A stretch of DNA of 64,000 nt from Bordetella genomosp. 7 (GTDB lineage Bacteria; Pseudomonadota; Gammaproteobacteria; Burkholderiales; Burkholderiaceae_B): positions 62,001-126,000 of the forward strand of contig NZ_NEVK01000006.1 in the NCBI RefSeq assembly GCF_002261265.1. Direction: 5' to 3'. Below, in pieces: positions 1-8,659 of the stretch. Position 1 is the first letter of the stretch. Every line of letters starts with the position of its first letter. A program made the position numbers and the translations under genes. The notes below the pieces were generated by a model, which saw only the letters and a program-made list of their open reading frames with translations, made no database searches and was not told the origin of the DNA.

Positions 1-76
1 GGCGTTGCACGACGCGCACCCCGCGCTGGCGCTACCCGCCGACCTGCAGCCGCTGCTTGGGCAAGCCGAGCAATAA
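1..76 (+). CDS. C-terminal fragment of an unidentified protein
   Basis: An open frame enters from the left edge and stops at TAA (74-76), giving 24 residues that end in LLGQAEQ. The fragment is too short to assign a family. It is placed here because the reading is in good codon usage and the next gene converges on it with only 15 bases between. It could be a chance frame. Confidence 0.4.
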   Translation, partial: ALHDAHPALALPADLQPLLGQAEQ

Positions 77-91
77 GCCGCCCGGGCTTTT

Positions 92-808
92 CTAGCGGCC
101 TGCCAGGCTGCCGCCCCCGTCTATGCCCAGCACCTGGCCGGTGATGAAGCCTGCGTCGTCGGACAACAGAAAGGCAATGGCCGCCGCGACCTCGGCGGGG
201 GTGCCCAGGCGTTTCATGGGAATGGACGCCACCGCGCGTTTTTCGGCGTCGCTGCCGGCCGGTTGCGCCACGCGGAACAGTTCGGTTTCGATGGGCCCCG
301 GGGCCACGGCGTTGACGGTGACGCCATATTCCGCGAGTTCGAGCGCCCAGGTGCGCGTGCAGCCTATCAGGGCGCTTTTGGCGGCGGCGTAGCTGGTGCG
401 CTCGTGGCCGCCGTGGATGACGCGGCTGGACACATTGACGATGCGGCCGGTGCGCCGCACTTTCATGGATTCGACGAAGGCCTGCGTGACCTGCACGGCC
501 ACGCGCACGTTCAGGTCCATGACGTGATAGAGCGAAGCCAGGTCGATTTCGCCCAACGGTTGGGGCCGCACGATGCCCACATTGTTCACCACGGCATCGA
601 CCGGGAATTTTTCGCGGATTTCGCGCAGCACTTCTTCGGTGCGGCCCGCGTCGGCAAGGTCGCAACCATACAGATAGCCGGGAAAATCGACGTGGTCGGT
701 ATTGCGCGCAATGCCCACGACATGACAGCCGAGGTCGGCCAATCGCTGGGTAAGCGCCCAGCCGATGCCTTTGGTGGCGCCGGTAATCAGCACGCATTTG
801 TCTTTCAT
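92..808 (-). CDS. SDR-family oxidoreductase (FabG-like)
   Basis: Predicted cytoplasmic NAD(P)-dependent short-chain dehydrogenase of 238 residues, the usual length of classical SDRs. The cofactor motif TGATKGIG lies near residues 9-16, NNVG in the middle, and the catalytic SYAAAK (Tyr and Lys) in the second half. The C-terminus ends with the family-typical ITGQVLGIDGGGS. The ATG at 806-808 is chosen because a GAGGA ribosome-binding sequence precedes it; the same frame stays open far upstream into alr, but that stretch is not SDR-like. It lies directly downstream of alr on the same strand (22-base gap), so the two may be co-transcribed. Substrate is unknown; a 3-oxoacyl-ACP reductase or a sugar/alcohol dehydrogenase are both possible. 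Confidence 0.88.
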   Translation of the reverse strand: MKDKCVLITGATKGIGWALTQRLADLGCHVVGIARNTDHVDFPGYLYGCDLADAGRTEEVLREIREKFPVDAVVNNVGIVRPQPLGEIDLASLYHVMDLNVRVAVQVTQAFVESMKVRRTGRIVNVSSRVIHGGHERTSYAAAKSALIGCTRTWALELAEYGVTVNAVAPGPIETELFRVAQPAGSDAEKRAVASIPMKRLGTPAEVAAAIAFLLSDDAGFITGQVLGIDGGGSLAGR

Positions 809-830
809 GGGATTCCTCGCTTGGAAGTGA

Positions 831-1958
831 TCACGGGCCGTGGGTAACGGGCACCCGCGGGGCCAACGCGCACAGCAGTTCGTATCCGATGGTGCCGGCG
901 GCCGCGGCGACTTCATCGACCGCAGGGCCGTCCTGGCCCCATAGCGACACCGGCGTGCCGACCTCTGCCGCCGGAACCGGATCCAGGTCGACCATGAGCA
1001 TATCCATGGACACGCGCCCCACCAGCCGAGTGCGCACGCCGCCCACCACCACGGGCGTGCCGGTGGGCGCATGACGCGGATAACCGTCGGCATATCCGCA
1101 GGCCACCACGCCGACCCGCATGGGGCGGTCGGCACGGAAGATGGCGCCGTAGCCGACCTCGGCGCCGGCGGCCAGATGCTGCACGCCGATGAGCTGGGAA
1201 CGCAGCGACATGGCGGGCCGCAGGCCCAGGCTGCCGGCGGGAACATCGGCGAAGGGCGATGCGCCATAAAGGCAGATACCCGGCCGCACCCAGTGCGGCT
1301 GGTGGTCGCGGGCCACCGCGATTTCGGGATAGCGCAGGGTAGCCGCGGAATTGCACACGCTGACCGGACCGGGCAACGCCCGCGTGGCGTCGTTGAATGC
1401 CTGCAATTGCTCGGCCACACCCTGCGCACCGTCGGCGCAGGCGAAGTGGGTCATTTTGCCGATGCTGCCCAGCACGCCCTGGTCATGCAGTTGCCGGGCG
1501 CGCGCGTGCGCGCTGGCATAAGCAGCCGGGCTGAAACCCAGGCGGTTCATGCCTGTATTGAGCTTGAGCATGATGTCGATGCGGCGCGACAGCCGGGCGC
1601 GCGCCAGCATGTCGAACTGTTCACGGGTATGGACCGTGACGGCAAGATGGTAGCGATCGACGATGTCGAGGTCGGCCGGTTCGAAAAAACCTTCGAGCAA
1701 CAGGATGGGACCGCCCCACCCGGCTTCGCGGCACCGCACGGCCTCGGAGAGGTCGAGCATGGCCAGGCCTTGCGCGGCCGAGAACCCGGCGACCGCGGCT
1801 TCGATGCCGTGGCCATAGGCATTGGCCTTGATTACCGCCCAGATGGAGGGCGCACTGCCCCCCGCGGCCTGCGCTGCGTGGTCGAGCGAGCGGCGCACCA
1901 CGTCCAGGTTATGGGCCAGGGCCGACTGCGAAATGAATGCTTGTATGGGACGAGGCAT
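831..1958 (-). CDS. alr: Alanine racemase
   Basis: Interconverts L- and D-alanine with pyridoxal phosphate, supplying D-Ala for peptidoglycan. The 375-residue length fits the family. The PLP lysine is in [10 protein letters not shown] (Lys44) and the second catalytic base is Tyr270 in the [10 protein letters not shown] segment. The ending [14 protein letters not shown] is typical of the C-terminal beta domain. It could equally be the catabolic paralogue DadX, but no D-amino-acid dehydrogenase gene is adjacent. It is transcribed away from hpnC across a 123-base gap and is followed by an SDR gene. Confidence 0.95.
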   Translation of the reverse strand: MPRPIQAFISQSALAHNLDVVRRSLDHAAQAAGGSAPSIWAVIKANAYGHGIEAAVAGFSAAQGLAMLDLSEAVRCREAGWGGPILLLEGFFEPADLDIVDRYHLAVTVHTREQFDMLARARLSRRIDIMLKLNTGMNRLGFSPAAYASAHARARQLHDQGVLGSIGKMTHFACADGAQGVAEQLQAFNDATRALPGPVSVCNSAATLRYPEIAVARDHQPHWVRPGICLYGASPFADVPAGSLGLRPAMSLRSQLIGVQHLAAGAEVGYGAIFRADRPMRVGVVACGYADGYPRHAPTGTPVVVGGVRTRLVGRVSMDMLMVDLDPVPAAEVGTPVSLWGQDGPAVDEVAAAAGTIGYELLCALAPRVPVTHGP

Positions 1959-2081
1959 GGGAACAATCCAATGGCGCCTAGTCTAACTGATCTGGCTGGG
2001 CGCCGGCCATGCGCGGGCGCGTCCGATAAAGCACCCTAAAATACCCGTACGGCGGCCATGGGGCCGCTGCTTGTTTCCTGT

Positions 2082-2906
2082 ATGGCTGTCGATCACTACG
2101 AGAATTTCCCGGTGGCGTCGCTGCTGCTGCCCGCGCGGCTGCGCGGCCCCGTTGCCGACATTTACCGGTACGCGCGGGCGGCCGACGACATCGCCGACGA
2201 AGGCGATGCGAGCGACGCCGAACGTCTTGCGCGCCTGGCCGAGTTCCGCGCCGAATTGCACCGCATCGGCGCGGAACCCGGCACCGTGCCCGAAGCCAGG
2301 CCGGAGCTGGAGCGCATTTTCGCGCCGTTGGCGCGCACCATCGCCCGGCATCAGCTGCCCATCACGCCGTTTTTCGACCTGCTGTCGGCATTCGAGCAGG
2401 ACGTCACCGTGCACCGCTACGACGACTACCCGCAGCTGCTGGACTACTGCGCCAGGTCCGCCAACCCCGTGGGCCGGCTGATGCTGCACCTGTTCCAGGC
2501 CGCCACGCCCGAGAACATCGAACAGTCGGACGCGGTCTGCACCGGCCTGCAACTGGTGAACTTTTGGCAAGATGTGCGCATCGACTGGCGCAAGCGGCGC
2601 GTGTACCTGCCGCGCGCCGACATGACGCGCCACGGCGTTACCGAAGACGACCTGGCAGCCTGCCGGCTTACGCCCGCCTGGCGGGCGTTGATGGCATTCC
2701 AGGTCGAGCGCACACGCGCACTGCTACACTCTGGCGCTCCGCTGGCGCGCCGGCTGCCCGGACGCATCGGGCTGGAATTGCGCATGGTGGTCAACGGCGG
2801 GCTGCGAATTCTTGAACGCATCGAGCATTGCGGCTACGACGTGTTCATGAACCGCCCGCAACTGCGCGCGCGCGACTGGGCCATCATGTTGTGGCGGTCG
2901 ATATGA
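2082..2906 (+). CDS. hpnC: Squalene synthase HpnC
   Basis: Trans-isoprenyl diphosphate synthase-like protein of 274 residues. With HpnD and HpnE it makes squalene from farnesyl diphosphate; HpnC is assigned to converting presqualene diphosphate to hydroxysqualene. The first aspartate-rich motif is DDIAD (35-39) and the second lies in WQDVRIDWRKRRVYLP. I chose the ATG at 2082 because the family starts close to VDHYENFPVASLLLP; an in-frame ATG at 2058 would add eight residues. It is first of three same-strand genes in the order hpnC-hpnD-hpnE. No squalene-hopene cyclase gene is present in this window. Confidence 0.92.
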   Translation: MAVDHYENFPVASLLLPARLRGPVADIYRYARAADDIADEGDASDAERLARLAEFRAELHRIGAEPGTVPEARPELERIFAPLARTIARHQLPITPFFDLLSAFEQDVTVHRYDDYPQLLDYCARSANPVGRLMLHLFQAATPENIEQSDAVCTGLQLVNFWQDVRIDWRKRRVYLPRADMTRHGVTEDDLAACRLTPAWRALMAFQVERTRALLHSGAPLARRLPGRIGLELRMVVNGGLRILERIEHCGYDVFMNRPQLRARDWAIMLWRSI

Positions 2907-2961
2907 TCCGCGCCGCGGCGCGCCCGATACGGTAGCGATTTGATGGGATACCCGCCAATTT

Positions 2962-3825
2962 ATGACGCCTGACGAGTACTGCCAGGAAAAGGCCGCCAAG
3001 AGCGGTTCGAGTTTTTATTATTCGTTCCTGTTCCTGCCGCCCGAACGCCGGCGCGCCATTACCGCGCTCTATGCGTTCTGCCGCGAGGTCGACGACGTAG
3101 TGGACGAATGTTCCGACCCGTCGGTGGCGCGCATAAAGCTGGCATGGTGGCGCACGCAGGTCGACAACCTGTTCGCGGGCCAGGCCGAACACCCCGTGAT
3201 GCGCGCACTTGTGCCGCACCTGGCCAGTTGCGCCATTGAACGCGACCGCATGCAGGCCGTTATCGCCGGCATGGAAATGGACCTGGACCAGACGCGCTAT
3301 CTGGATTGGCCGGCGTTGCGCAAATACTGTTGGCACGCCGCCGGCGTGGTCGGCGAATTGTCTGCGGGGGTGTTCGGCTATTCCGACCCGCGCACGCTCG
3401 AATACGCCACCAAGCTGGGCCTGGCGTTCCAGCTCACCAATATCATCCGCGACGTCGGCGACGATGCGCGGCGCGGCCGCATCTATCTGCCGATCGACGA
3501 GCTGCAGCAGTTCGATGTCAAGGCGGCCGAAATTCTCAACGGCACGTACTCGGACCGCTTCTCGGCGCTGATGCAGTTCCAGGCCCGCCGCGCCCGCGAA
3601 CTGTACCGCGAAGCCATGACTAGCCTGCCCGAAGCAGACCGGCGCGCGCAAAGGCCAGGGCTGATGATGGCCGCGATCTACCACGCGCTGCTCGACGAGA
3701 TCGAGCGCGACAACTGGCAGGTGCTGCATCAGCGCATTTCGCTGACCCCCTTGCGCAAGCTGTGGCTGGCCTGGAAAACCTGGGTCGGCGGAGGCCGCGG
3801 CCTGGTGCGCCGCCTGTCGAAATGA
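2962..3825 (+). CDS. hpnD: Presqualene diphosphate synthase HpnD
   Basis: Condenses two farnesyl diphosphates to presqualene diphosphate. The 287-residue protein shows both Mg-binding motifs of the squalene/phytoene synthase family: DDVVD (44-48), and DVGDD just before the family signature RRGRIYLP. It sits 55 bases after hpnC, and its TGA overlaps the ATG of hpnE (ATGA, 3822-3825), so translation of the two is probably coupled. Assignment to HpnD rather than HpnC rests on gene order and on the FYYSFLFLPPERRRAI start typical of that branch. Confidence 0.93.
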   Translation: MTPDEYCQEKAAKSGSSFYYSFLFLPPERRRAITALYAFCREVDDVVDECSDPSVARIKLAWWRTQVDNLFAGQAEHPVMRALVPHLASCAIERDRMQAVIAGMEMDLDQTRYLDWPALRKYCWHAAGVVGELSAGVFGYSDPRTLEYATKLGLAFQLTNIIRDVGDDARRGRIYLPIDELQQFDVKAAEILNGTYSDRFSALMQFQARRARELYREAMTSLPEADRRAQRPGLMMAAIYHALLDEIERDNWQVLHQRISLTPLRKLWLAWKTWVGGGRGLVRRLSK

Positions 3826-5147
3826 AGGTCGCGATCATCGGCGCCGGCTGGGCCGGCCTGGCCGCCTGCGCCGCGCTGCGCGAAGCCGATGCGCAGGTCA
3901 CGGTATTTGAAGCGGGGCGCACACCGGGCGGGCGGGCCCGGCGTGTCGCGCATCCCGCCTTTGGCGCGCAGATCGACAATGGCCAGCACATCCTGCTTGG
4001 CGCGTATGACCAGACTCTGGCCCTGATGCGCCGCGTGGGCCGCAACCCCGACGCGCTTCTGATGCGCCGGTCGTTGCGGCTGGCGAGCCTGGACGGCAGC
4101 TTCCGGCTGTCGGCGCCGACCTTGCCGGCGCCCTGGCATGCACTTGCCGCGCTGCTGACTTCGCGGGGCCTGGCCTGGCGCGAACGCCTGGACGCGGTGC
4201 GCATGATGCAGGGGCTGCGCGCCATGGACTGGCTGCCGCCGCGCGACTGGACCGTGTCGCAGTTGCTCGAGCATTTTCGCCAGCCCGCCCGCCTGGTGAG
4301 CCTGATGTGGGAACCGCTGTGCCTGGCGGCGCTGAATACGCCGCCGGCCGAGGCCAGCGCCGTGCTTTATTCGCGCACCTTGCGTGACAGCCTTGCCGGC
4401 AGCCGCCGCGACAGCGACCTGCTGCTGCCCTGCGTGGACCTGTCCGCCCTGTGGCCCGACGCCGTGGCCCTGCGCGCCAACATGCGTTATGGCGCCACGG
4501 TGCGCCACCTGGTGCCACTGCCCGAAGGCGTGGACGTCAACCGCGAGCGTTTCGACGCCGCCGTGCTTGCGGTGCCTCCGTCGGTCGTGGCGCGGCTGCT
4601 GGGCGATGCATTGCGCGCAATGGGCTCTACGGGGCTGCTCAAGGCCTTGCAGGCCTTTGACTATCTGCCCATCGCCACGCTGAACTTGCGCCTGGCCGGG
4701 CCCTGGTCATTGCCCGAGCCCATGATGCTGCTGCGCGAAGACCGCCCCCGCGGCCACGTGGGCCAATGGTTGTTCGATCGCTCGCGGCTGACGGGGCGCG
4801 GCCCCTGCAGCGAGCTGGCCGTGGTGACCAGCGCCGCGCGCAGCCTGGTTGAAGCAGACCGCGCCACGGCCATCGCCGCCCTGACCGCACAGATCGCCGA
4901 GCAGGCCGCCCGCCATCCCGCACGGCTGCCGCCGATGCCCGCCGCGGACGCGGCCGAACTGTTCATCGAAAAACGCGCCACCTTCGCGGCCGTGCCCGGC
5001 CTGGCCCGGCCCCTGAACACCACACCCTGGCCGACGCTTACCCTGGCAGGCGACTGGACCGACACCGGGTATCCCGGGGTGCTGGAAGGCGCAGTGCGCA
5101 GCGGCCTGCAGGCCGCGCAAGTGATACTGCAGGCGCGCCGGCATTAA
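3822..5147 (+). CDS. hpnE: Hydroxysqualene dehydroxylase HpnE
   Basis: FAD-dependent amine-oxidase/phytoene-desaturase-type flavoprotein of 441 residues. It reduces hydroxysqualene to squalene, the last step of the HpnCDE route. The N-terminal Rossmann motif IIGAGWAGLAA binds FAD, and the C-terminal LAGDWTDTGYPGVLEGAVRSG segment is the usual second FAD-contact region. The start is the ATG overlapping the hpnD stop; an open frame upstream has no matching domain. The likely use of squalene is hopanoid or related membrane-lipid synthesis, but the cyclase must be elsewhere. Confidence 0.92.
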   Translation: MKVAIIGAGWAGLAACAALREADAQVTVFEAGRTPGGRARRVAHPAFGAQIDNGQHILLGAYDQTLALMRRVGRNPDALLMRRSLRLASLDGSFRLSAPTLPAPWHALAALLTSRGLAWRERLDAVRMMQGLRAMDWLPPRDWTVSQLLEHFRQPARLVSLMWEPLCLAALNTPPAEASAVLYSRTLRDSLAGSRRDSDLLLPCVDLSALWPDAVALRANMRYGATVRHLVPLPEGVDVNRERFDAAVLAVPPSVVARLLGDALRAMGSTGLLKALQAFDYLPIATLNLRLAGPWSLPEPMMLLREDRPRGHVGQWLFDRSRLTGRGPCSELAVVTSAARSLVEADRATAIAALTAQIAEQAARHPARLPPMPAADAAELFIEKRATFAAVPGLARPLNTTPWPTLTLAGDWTDTGYPGVLEGAVRSGLQAAQVILQARRH

Positions 5148-5160
5148 GGGCGCGCCCGCG

Positions 5161-5547
5161 TCAGCGCAGCGCGTGCACGCTGGCCACGCCCAGCGCAGTC
5201 AACGCCAGGGAGCCGGCCAGGCTGGCGGCCACATACCCCAGTGCGCTGCCCAGCGCGCCGCGCTGGAGCATGGCGATCGCTTCTGCCGAAAAGGTTGAAA
5301 ACGTGGTGAGCCCGCCGAGAAAGCCCGTTACCGCCGCCAAGCGGATCCATTGCGGCCATTCGGGGTGCATGGCCAGTACCGCCAGCGCCACGCCTGCAAG
5401 ATAGCCGCCGACTGCATTCACCGCCAGGGTGCCCCAGGGCCACACAGGCCCGTTCAGCCACACGGCCATCATCCAGCGCGCCAGGGCGCCCAGGGCGGCG
5501 CCCGCGGCCACCGCCAGGATATGCAAGGGAATAAATGCCTGTGTCAT
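5161..5547 (-). CDS. crcB: Fluoride ion channel CrcB/Fluc
   Basis: Small dual-topology membrane protein (128 residues, about four membrane segments) that exports fluoride. Family marks are GALARWM near the start, the GTLAVNAVGGYLAG segment, and the pore motif TGFLGGLTTFSTFSAEA with its phenylalanine box. The ATG at 5547 is preferred because it lets the family-typical N-terminus begin; in-frame ATGs at 5562 and 5568 are possible. It is convergent with hpnE (13-base gap) and divergent from the PepSY gene, sharing a control region with a Fur-like box. I see no fluoride riboswitch leader. Confidence 0.93.
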   Translation of the reverse strand: MTQAFIPLHILAVAAGAALGALARWMMAVWLNGPVWPWGTLAVNAVGGYLAGVALAVLAMHPEWPQWIRLAAVTGFLGGLTTFSTFSAEAIAMLQRGALGSALGYVAASLAGSLALTALGVASVHALR

Positions 5548-5550
5548 ATT

Positions 5551-5569
5551 TTTGAGACTCATTCTCATT
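5551..5569. promoter_or_regulatory. Candidate Fur box
   Basis: TGAGACT-C-ATTCTCA (5553-5567) is a 7-1-7 inverted repeat. It matches the classical TGATAAT-n-ATTATCA Fur core at 11 of 14 arm positions. It lies between crcB and the divergent PepSY/DUF2271/DUF4198/ApbE/reductase genes, 38 bases before the first of them. Position and function fit iron repression of the rightward operon; effects on crcB are unknown. Confidence 0.6.
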
Positions 5570-5606
5570 TAATGATAGAATCCGCAGCCTTCATCCCTGA
5601 TACGCC

Positions 5607-6233
5607 ATGGACGGTCACCCTTCTTCGCGCCGGCGAGCCTATTGGCTCAAGACTCTGCATCAATGGCATTGGATCAGCGCCGCATTATGCCTGGTGGGCA
5701 TGCTGCTGTTTGCCCTGACCGGGCTGACGCTGAATAACGCCGGCCTGATCGAAGCGACCCCGCACGTCACCACCCGGCAGGGGCAACTGCCGCCGGCCGT
5801 GCTGTCCGAACTGAAGGCAGCCGCGGCCGAATCGCCCGCGGCCGTGCCCGCCGGCGCTGCCCGTTGGCTGGCCCGGGAGCTGGACGCGCAGGTCGGCAGC
5901 CGCCCGGCCGAATGGTCTGCCCACGAGCTGTATGTTTCCATGCCGCGCGCCGGTGGCGACGCCTGGCTGTCCATCGACCTGGGCGACGGCGCCGTGGAGT
6001 ATGAACGCACCGATCGCGGCTGGGTGGCGTTTCTGAATGACCTGCACAAGGGCCGCAATACCGGCACTGCCTGGAGTTGGTTCCTGGACATTTTTGCCGT
6101 GGCCTGTCTGGTGTTTTCGCTGACGGGGCTGGTATTGCTGCAACTCCATGCGGGCCAGCGGGCTGCAACCTGGCCGATGGTGGGGCTGGGCGCGCTGGTT
6201 CCGCTGCTGCTGGCTCTGCTCTATATCCACTGA
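5607..6233 (+). CDS. PepSY-associated membrane protein
   Basis: Inner-membrane protein of 208 residues with a helix at about 20-45, a periplasmic middle, and two helices near the C-terminus (about 155-205). Histidines in LHQWHW before the first helix and LHKGRNTG before the second are the kind that bind b-type haem in PepSY-TM proteins. The ATG at 5607 has no strong ribosome-binding sequence. First gene of a same-strand set with DUF2271, DUF4198, ApbE and a flavodoxin/FNR reductase. Inferred role: carry electrons across the membrane toward periplasmic flavin and iron. Confidence 0.82.
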   Translation: MDGHPSSRRRAYWLKTLHQWHWISAALCLVGMLLFALTGLTLNNAGLIEATPHVTTRQGQLPPAVLSELKAAAAESPAAVPAGAARWLARELDAQVGSRPAEWSAHELYVSMPRAGGDAWLSIDLGDGAVEYERTDRGWVAFLNDLHKGRNTGTAWSWFLDIFAVACLVFSLTGLVLLQLHAGQRAATWPMVGLGALVPLLLALLYIH

Positions 6234-6263
6234 ATCATTGAAAAGCAAAAGTCTGGAGAAGTC

Positions 6264-6779
6264 ATGCGCAAGCTACTGATGTCGGCACTGCTGGCCGGGC
6301 TGGTTGCCCGGACGGCGCACGGCGCCGACCTGGGCGTCAACGTCGAGATCCCCCGCCTGAACGTGGCCGAATACCATCGGCCCTACGTTGCAATCTGGCT
6401 CGAGAATGCCGACCAGGGCGTGGTGTCGGACCTGGCCGTCTGGTACGACGTCGCCATGAAAAACAACGAAGGCACCGAATGGCTCAAGGACATGCGGCAG
6501 TGGTGGCGTCGCAGCGGCCGCAACCAGCAATTCCCGGTGGATGGCGTCAGCGGCGCCACGCGGCCGGCCGGCCGCCATGACCTGGCCTTCTCCGGCGCCG
6601 CCAAGCCCCTGGCGGATCTGGCGCCGGGCCGCTACGCGGTTGTGGTCGAGGCCGCCCGCGAAGTCGGCGGGCGCGAACTGGTGCGCGTGCCGTTCGACTG
6701 GCCGCCCAGCCAGGCGGCAAGCATGTCGGCCAGCGGCGAACACGAACTTGGCGCCATTGTCGTCAGCCTGAAACCCTGA
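6264..6779 (+). CDS. DUF2271 protein with a flavinylation motif
   Basis: Exported protein of 171 residues with a short signal peptide ending near AHG-A (about residue 20). The sequence DGVSGAT at residues 93-99 matches the DxxSGAT motif to which ApbE enzymes attach FMN, so Thr99 (codon 6558-6560) is the predicted flavin site. The gene stands 30 bases after the PepSY gene and 24 before the DUF4198 gene, with ApbE two genes further. The inference is a periplasmic flavoprotein fed by the membrane partners. A strong GGAGAAG ribosome-binding sequence precedes the start. Confidence 0.85.
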   Translation: MRKLLMSALLAGLVARTAHGADLGVNVEIPRLNVAEYHRPYVAIWLENADQGVVSDLAVWYDVAMKNNEGTEWLKDMRQWWRRSGRNQQFPVDGVSGATRPAGRHDLAFSGAAKPLADLAPGRYAVVVEAAREVGGRELVRVPFDWPPSQAASMSASGEHELGAIVVSLKP

Positions 6780-6803
6780 TCCCTACTTTTGGACTGGACT
6801 CCG

Positions 6804-7604
6804 ATGAAAACCCGTATCCGAATTGCTGCCGCCCTGGCGCTGGCCCTGCCCGCTGCCGCCCTTGCCCACGACCTGTGGATGCTGCCGTCTTCCACCGTGC
6901 TGTCCGGCACGGACAGCTGGATCACGGTGGACGCGGCGGTAAGCAATGACAAGTTCTATTTCAACCACGCGCCCCTGCGGCTGGACAACCTGCAGATCGC
7001 CGCGCCCGACGGCAAGCCGGCCCAGGCCCAGAACCTGGCCCGCGGCAAGCTGCGCAGCACGTTCGACCTGCAGCTGAATCAGCCGGGCACGTATCGCATC
7101 GCCGTGGTCAATGACGGCGTGTTGGCGCGCTGGACGCAGGACGGCCAGCCCAAGCGCTATTTCGGCAAACCCGAAGGCCTGGCGGGTGCGGTGCCCGCAC
7201 AGGCGCAGGATCTAGAGGTGTCGCAGAACGTCGGGCGCATCGAGACCTTTGCCACCGCCGGCAAGCCCACCGAATTGCAGCAAGTGGGCAAGGGCCTGGA
7301 GCTGGCGCCCGTGACGCACCCGAACGACCTGTACAGCGGCGAGACGGCCACGTTCAGGATGCTGATCGACGGCAAGCCCGCCGCCGGCCTGGAAGTCACC
7401 ATTGTGCCGGGCGGCAGCCGCTATCGCGACAAGGTCGACGAGATCGACGTGCAGACCGCCCAGGACGGCACGTTCAAGGTGCAATGGCCGCAACCCGGCC
7501 TGTACTGGGTGGAAGCCCGCGCACAGGACGAGCAGACCACCGTGCCCCAGGCCACCAAGCGTCGCCTGTCGTACGCCGCCACGCTGGAAGTTCTGCAGCC
7601 CTGA
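6804..7604 (+). CDS. DUF4198 periplasmic protein
   Basis: Protein of 266 residues with a clear signal peptide (cleavage about ALA-HDLW, residue 22). The mature N-terminus HDLWMLPSS carries the exposed His that DUF4198 proteins share. Two beta-sandwich-like halves follow, ending WVEARAQDEQTTVPQATKRRLSYAATLEVLQP. Relatives are annotated as metal-uptake (nickel/cobalt or siderophore-locus) accessory proteins, without a proven reaction. I start at the ATG at 6804, where the signal peptide begins; a frame opens 15 bases earlier. It lies between DUF2271 and apbE in one transcription unit. Confidence 0.8.
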   Translation: MKTRIRIAAALALALPAAALAHDLWMLPSSTVLSGTDSWITVDAAVSNDKFYFNHAPLRLDNLQIAAPDGKPAQAQNLARGKLRSTFDLQLNQPGTYRIAVVNDGVLARWTQDGQPKRYFGKPEGLAGAVPAQAQDLEVSQNVGRIETFATAGKPTELQQVGKGLELAPVTHPNDLYSGETATFRMLIDGKPAAGLEVTIVPGGSRYRDKVDEIDVQTAQDGTFKVQWPQPGLYWVEARAQDEQTTVPQATKRRLSYAATLEVLQP

Positions 7605-7612
7605 TCGCCGCC

Positions 7613-8659
7613 GTGCCGTCCTACGCGCCAGCCGGCGCCGGCCCGGCGTCGTTGCCCCATGCGCCCGCCGCGGCGCCTGCCGGCTACGGCGCCATGCCAG
7701 CGTTCGGCCTCGCCTCGCCCGCCGTCCTGGCGGGCGCCACCATGGGCACCACCTGGTCGGCCCGTCTTGCCGTGCCGCCGGGAATCACGCCCGCCATGGC
7801 GAAAGCGGCCATCCAGAACGCGCTGGATACCGTCGTCAGGCAGATGAGCACCTGGGACGATGGCTCCGACCTGTCACGCTTCAACCGCGCCGCGGCAGGC
7901 TGGCAGCCCCTGCCCGCGCAATGCCTGTATGTGCTGCGGCACGCACTGGAACTGGCGTGCCGCACCGATGGCGCCTATGACCCCACCATAGGCCCGCTGG
8001 TCAATGCCTGGGGCTTCGGCCCACCGCCGTACGCCAGCGAGCCGCCCTCGGCCGACATGTTGCGCACGTTGATGCAGCGTGTGGGCTGGCAACGCATCAC
8101 GCTGGACGAGCGCGGCGGCCGCGCGTGGCAGCCCGGCGGCGCCTGCCTGGACCTGTGCGGCATCGCCAAGGGTTACGGCGTCGATCACGCGGCCGCCGCG
8201 CTCGACGGCCTGGGCATTTCCCACTATTTGATCGAAGTGGGCGGAGAACTGCGCGCCCGCGGCAGCAGGCCCGATGGCCTGCCCTGGCGGATAGCGGTCG
8301 AGGTGCCGGATGGCAGCGAAGACCACGTGCTTACCCTGCCCTTGTTCAACCGCAGCATCGCCACGTCGGGCGACTACCGCCGCTATCGCAAGGCCGCCGG
8401 CCTCCGATACGCCCACACCATCGACCCGCGCACCGGACGCCCGCTGGACGGCGGCGTGGCATCGGTTACTGTCGTGCACGGCAGTTGCATGCAGGCCGAC
8501 GCGCTGGCCACGGCGCTAAGCGTACTGGGCGCGCGCGACGGCCTGGCCTATGCGCGCCGCCATCAGGTCGCGGCGCTGTTCGTGCTGCGCGACGGCGACC
8601 AATTGCGGCTGCAGGCCAGTGACGCGTTCTCTTCGCTAGCCGGCCGGACAGCGCCATGA
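7613..8659 (+). CDS. apbE: FAD:protein FMN transferase (ApbE family)
   Basis: Attaches FMN covalently to Thr/Ser of target proteins using FAD and Mg. The family marks are MGTTWSARL early, the DLCGIAKGYGVD segment, IEVGGELRARG, and HTIDPRTGRPL with the Mg-binding aspartate. The start is uncertain: GTG at 7613 (348 residues) lies eight bases after the DUF4198 stop; ATG at 7694 would give 321 residues and still keep all motifs. Neither has a clear ribosome-binding sequence, suggesting coupling. A likely target is the DGVSGAT motif of the DUF2271 protein two genes upstream. The 3' end overlaps the reductase gene by 4 bases. Confidence 0.88.
   Translation: MPSYAPAGAGPASLPHAPAAAPAGYGAMPAFGLASPAVLAGATMGTTWSARLAVPPGITPAMAKAAIQNALDTVVRQMSTWDDGSDLSRFNRAAAGWQPLPAQCLYVLRHALELACRTDGAYDPTIGPLVNAWGFGPPPYASEPPSADMLRTLMQRVGWQRITLDERGGRAWQPGGACLDLCGIAKGYGVDHAAAALDGLGISHYLIEVGGELRARGSRPDGLPWRIAVEVPDGSEDHVLTLPLFNRSIATSGDYRRYRKAAGLRYAHTIDPRTGRPLDGGVASVTVVHGSCMQADALATALSVLGARDGLAYARRHQVAALFVLRDGDQLRLQASDAFSSLAGRTAP

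Noticed and set aside
92..1429. A 445-codon fusion of the SDR with an upstream extension
   Set aside because: The extra N-terminal part is out of frame with alr and Arg/Pro-rich; a good ribosome-binding sequence lies before the internal ATG at 808.
5548..5606. Fluoride riboswitch upstream of crcB
   Set aside because: The leader is too short and is occupied by the Fur-like box; no pseudoknot pattern is visible.
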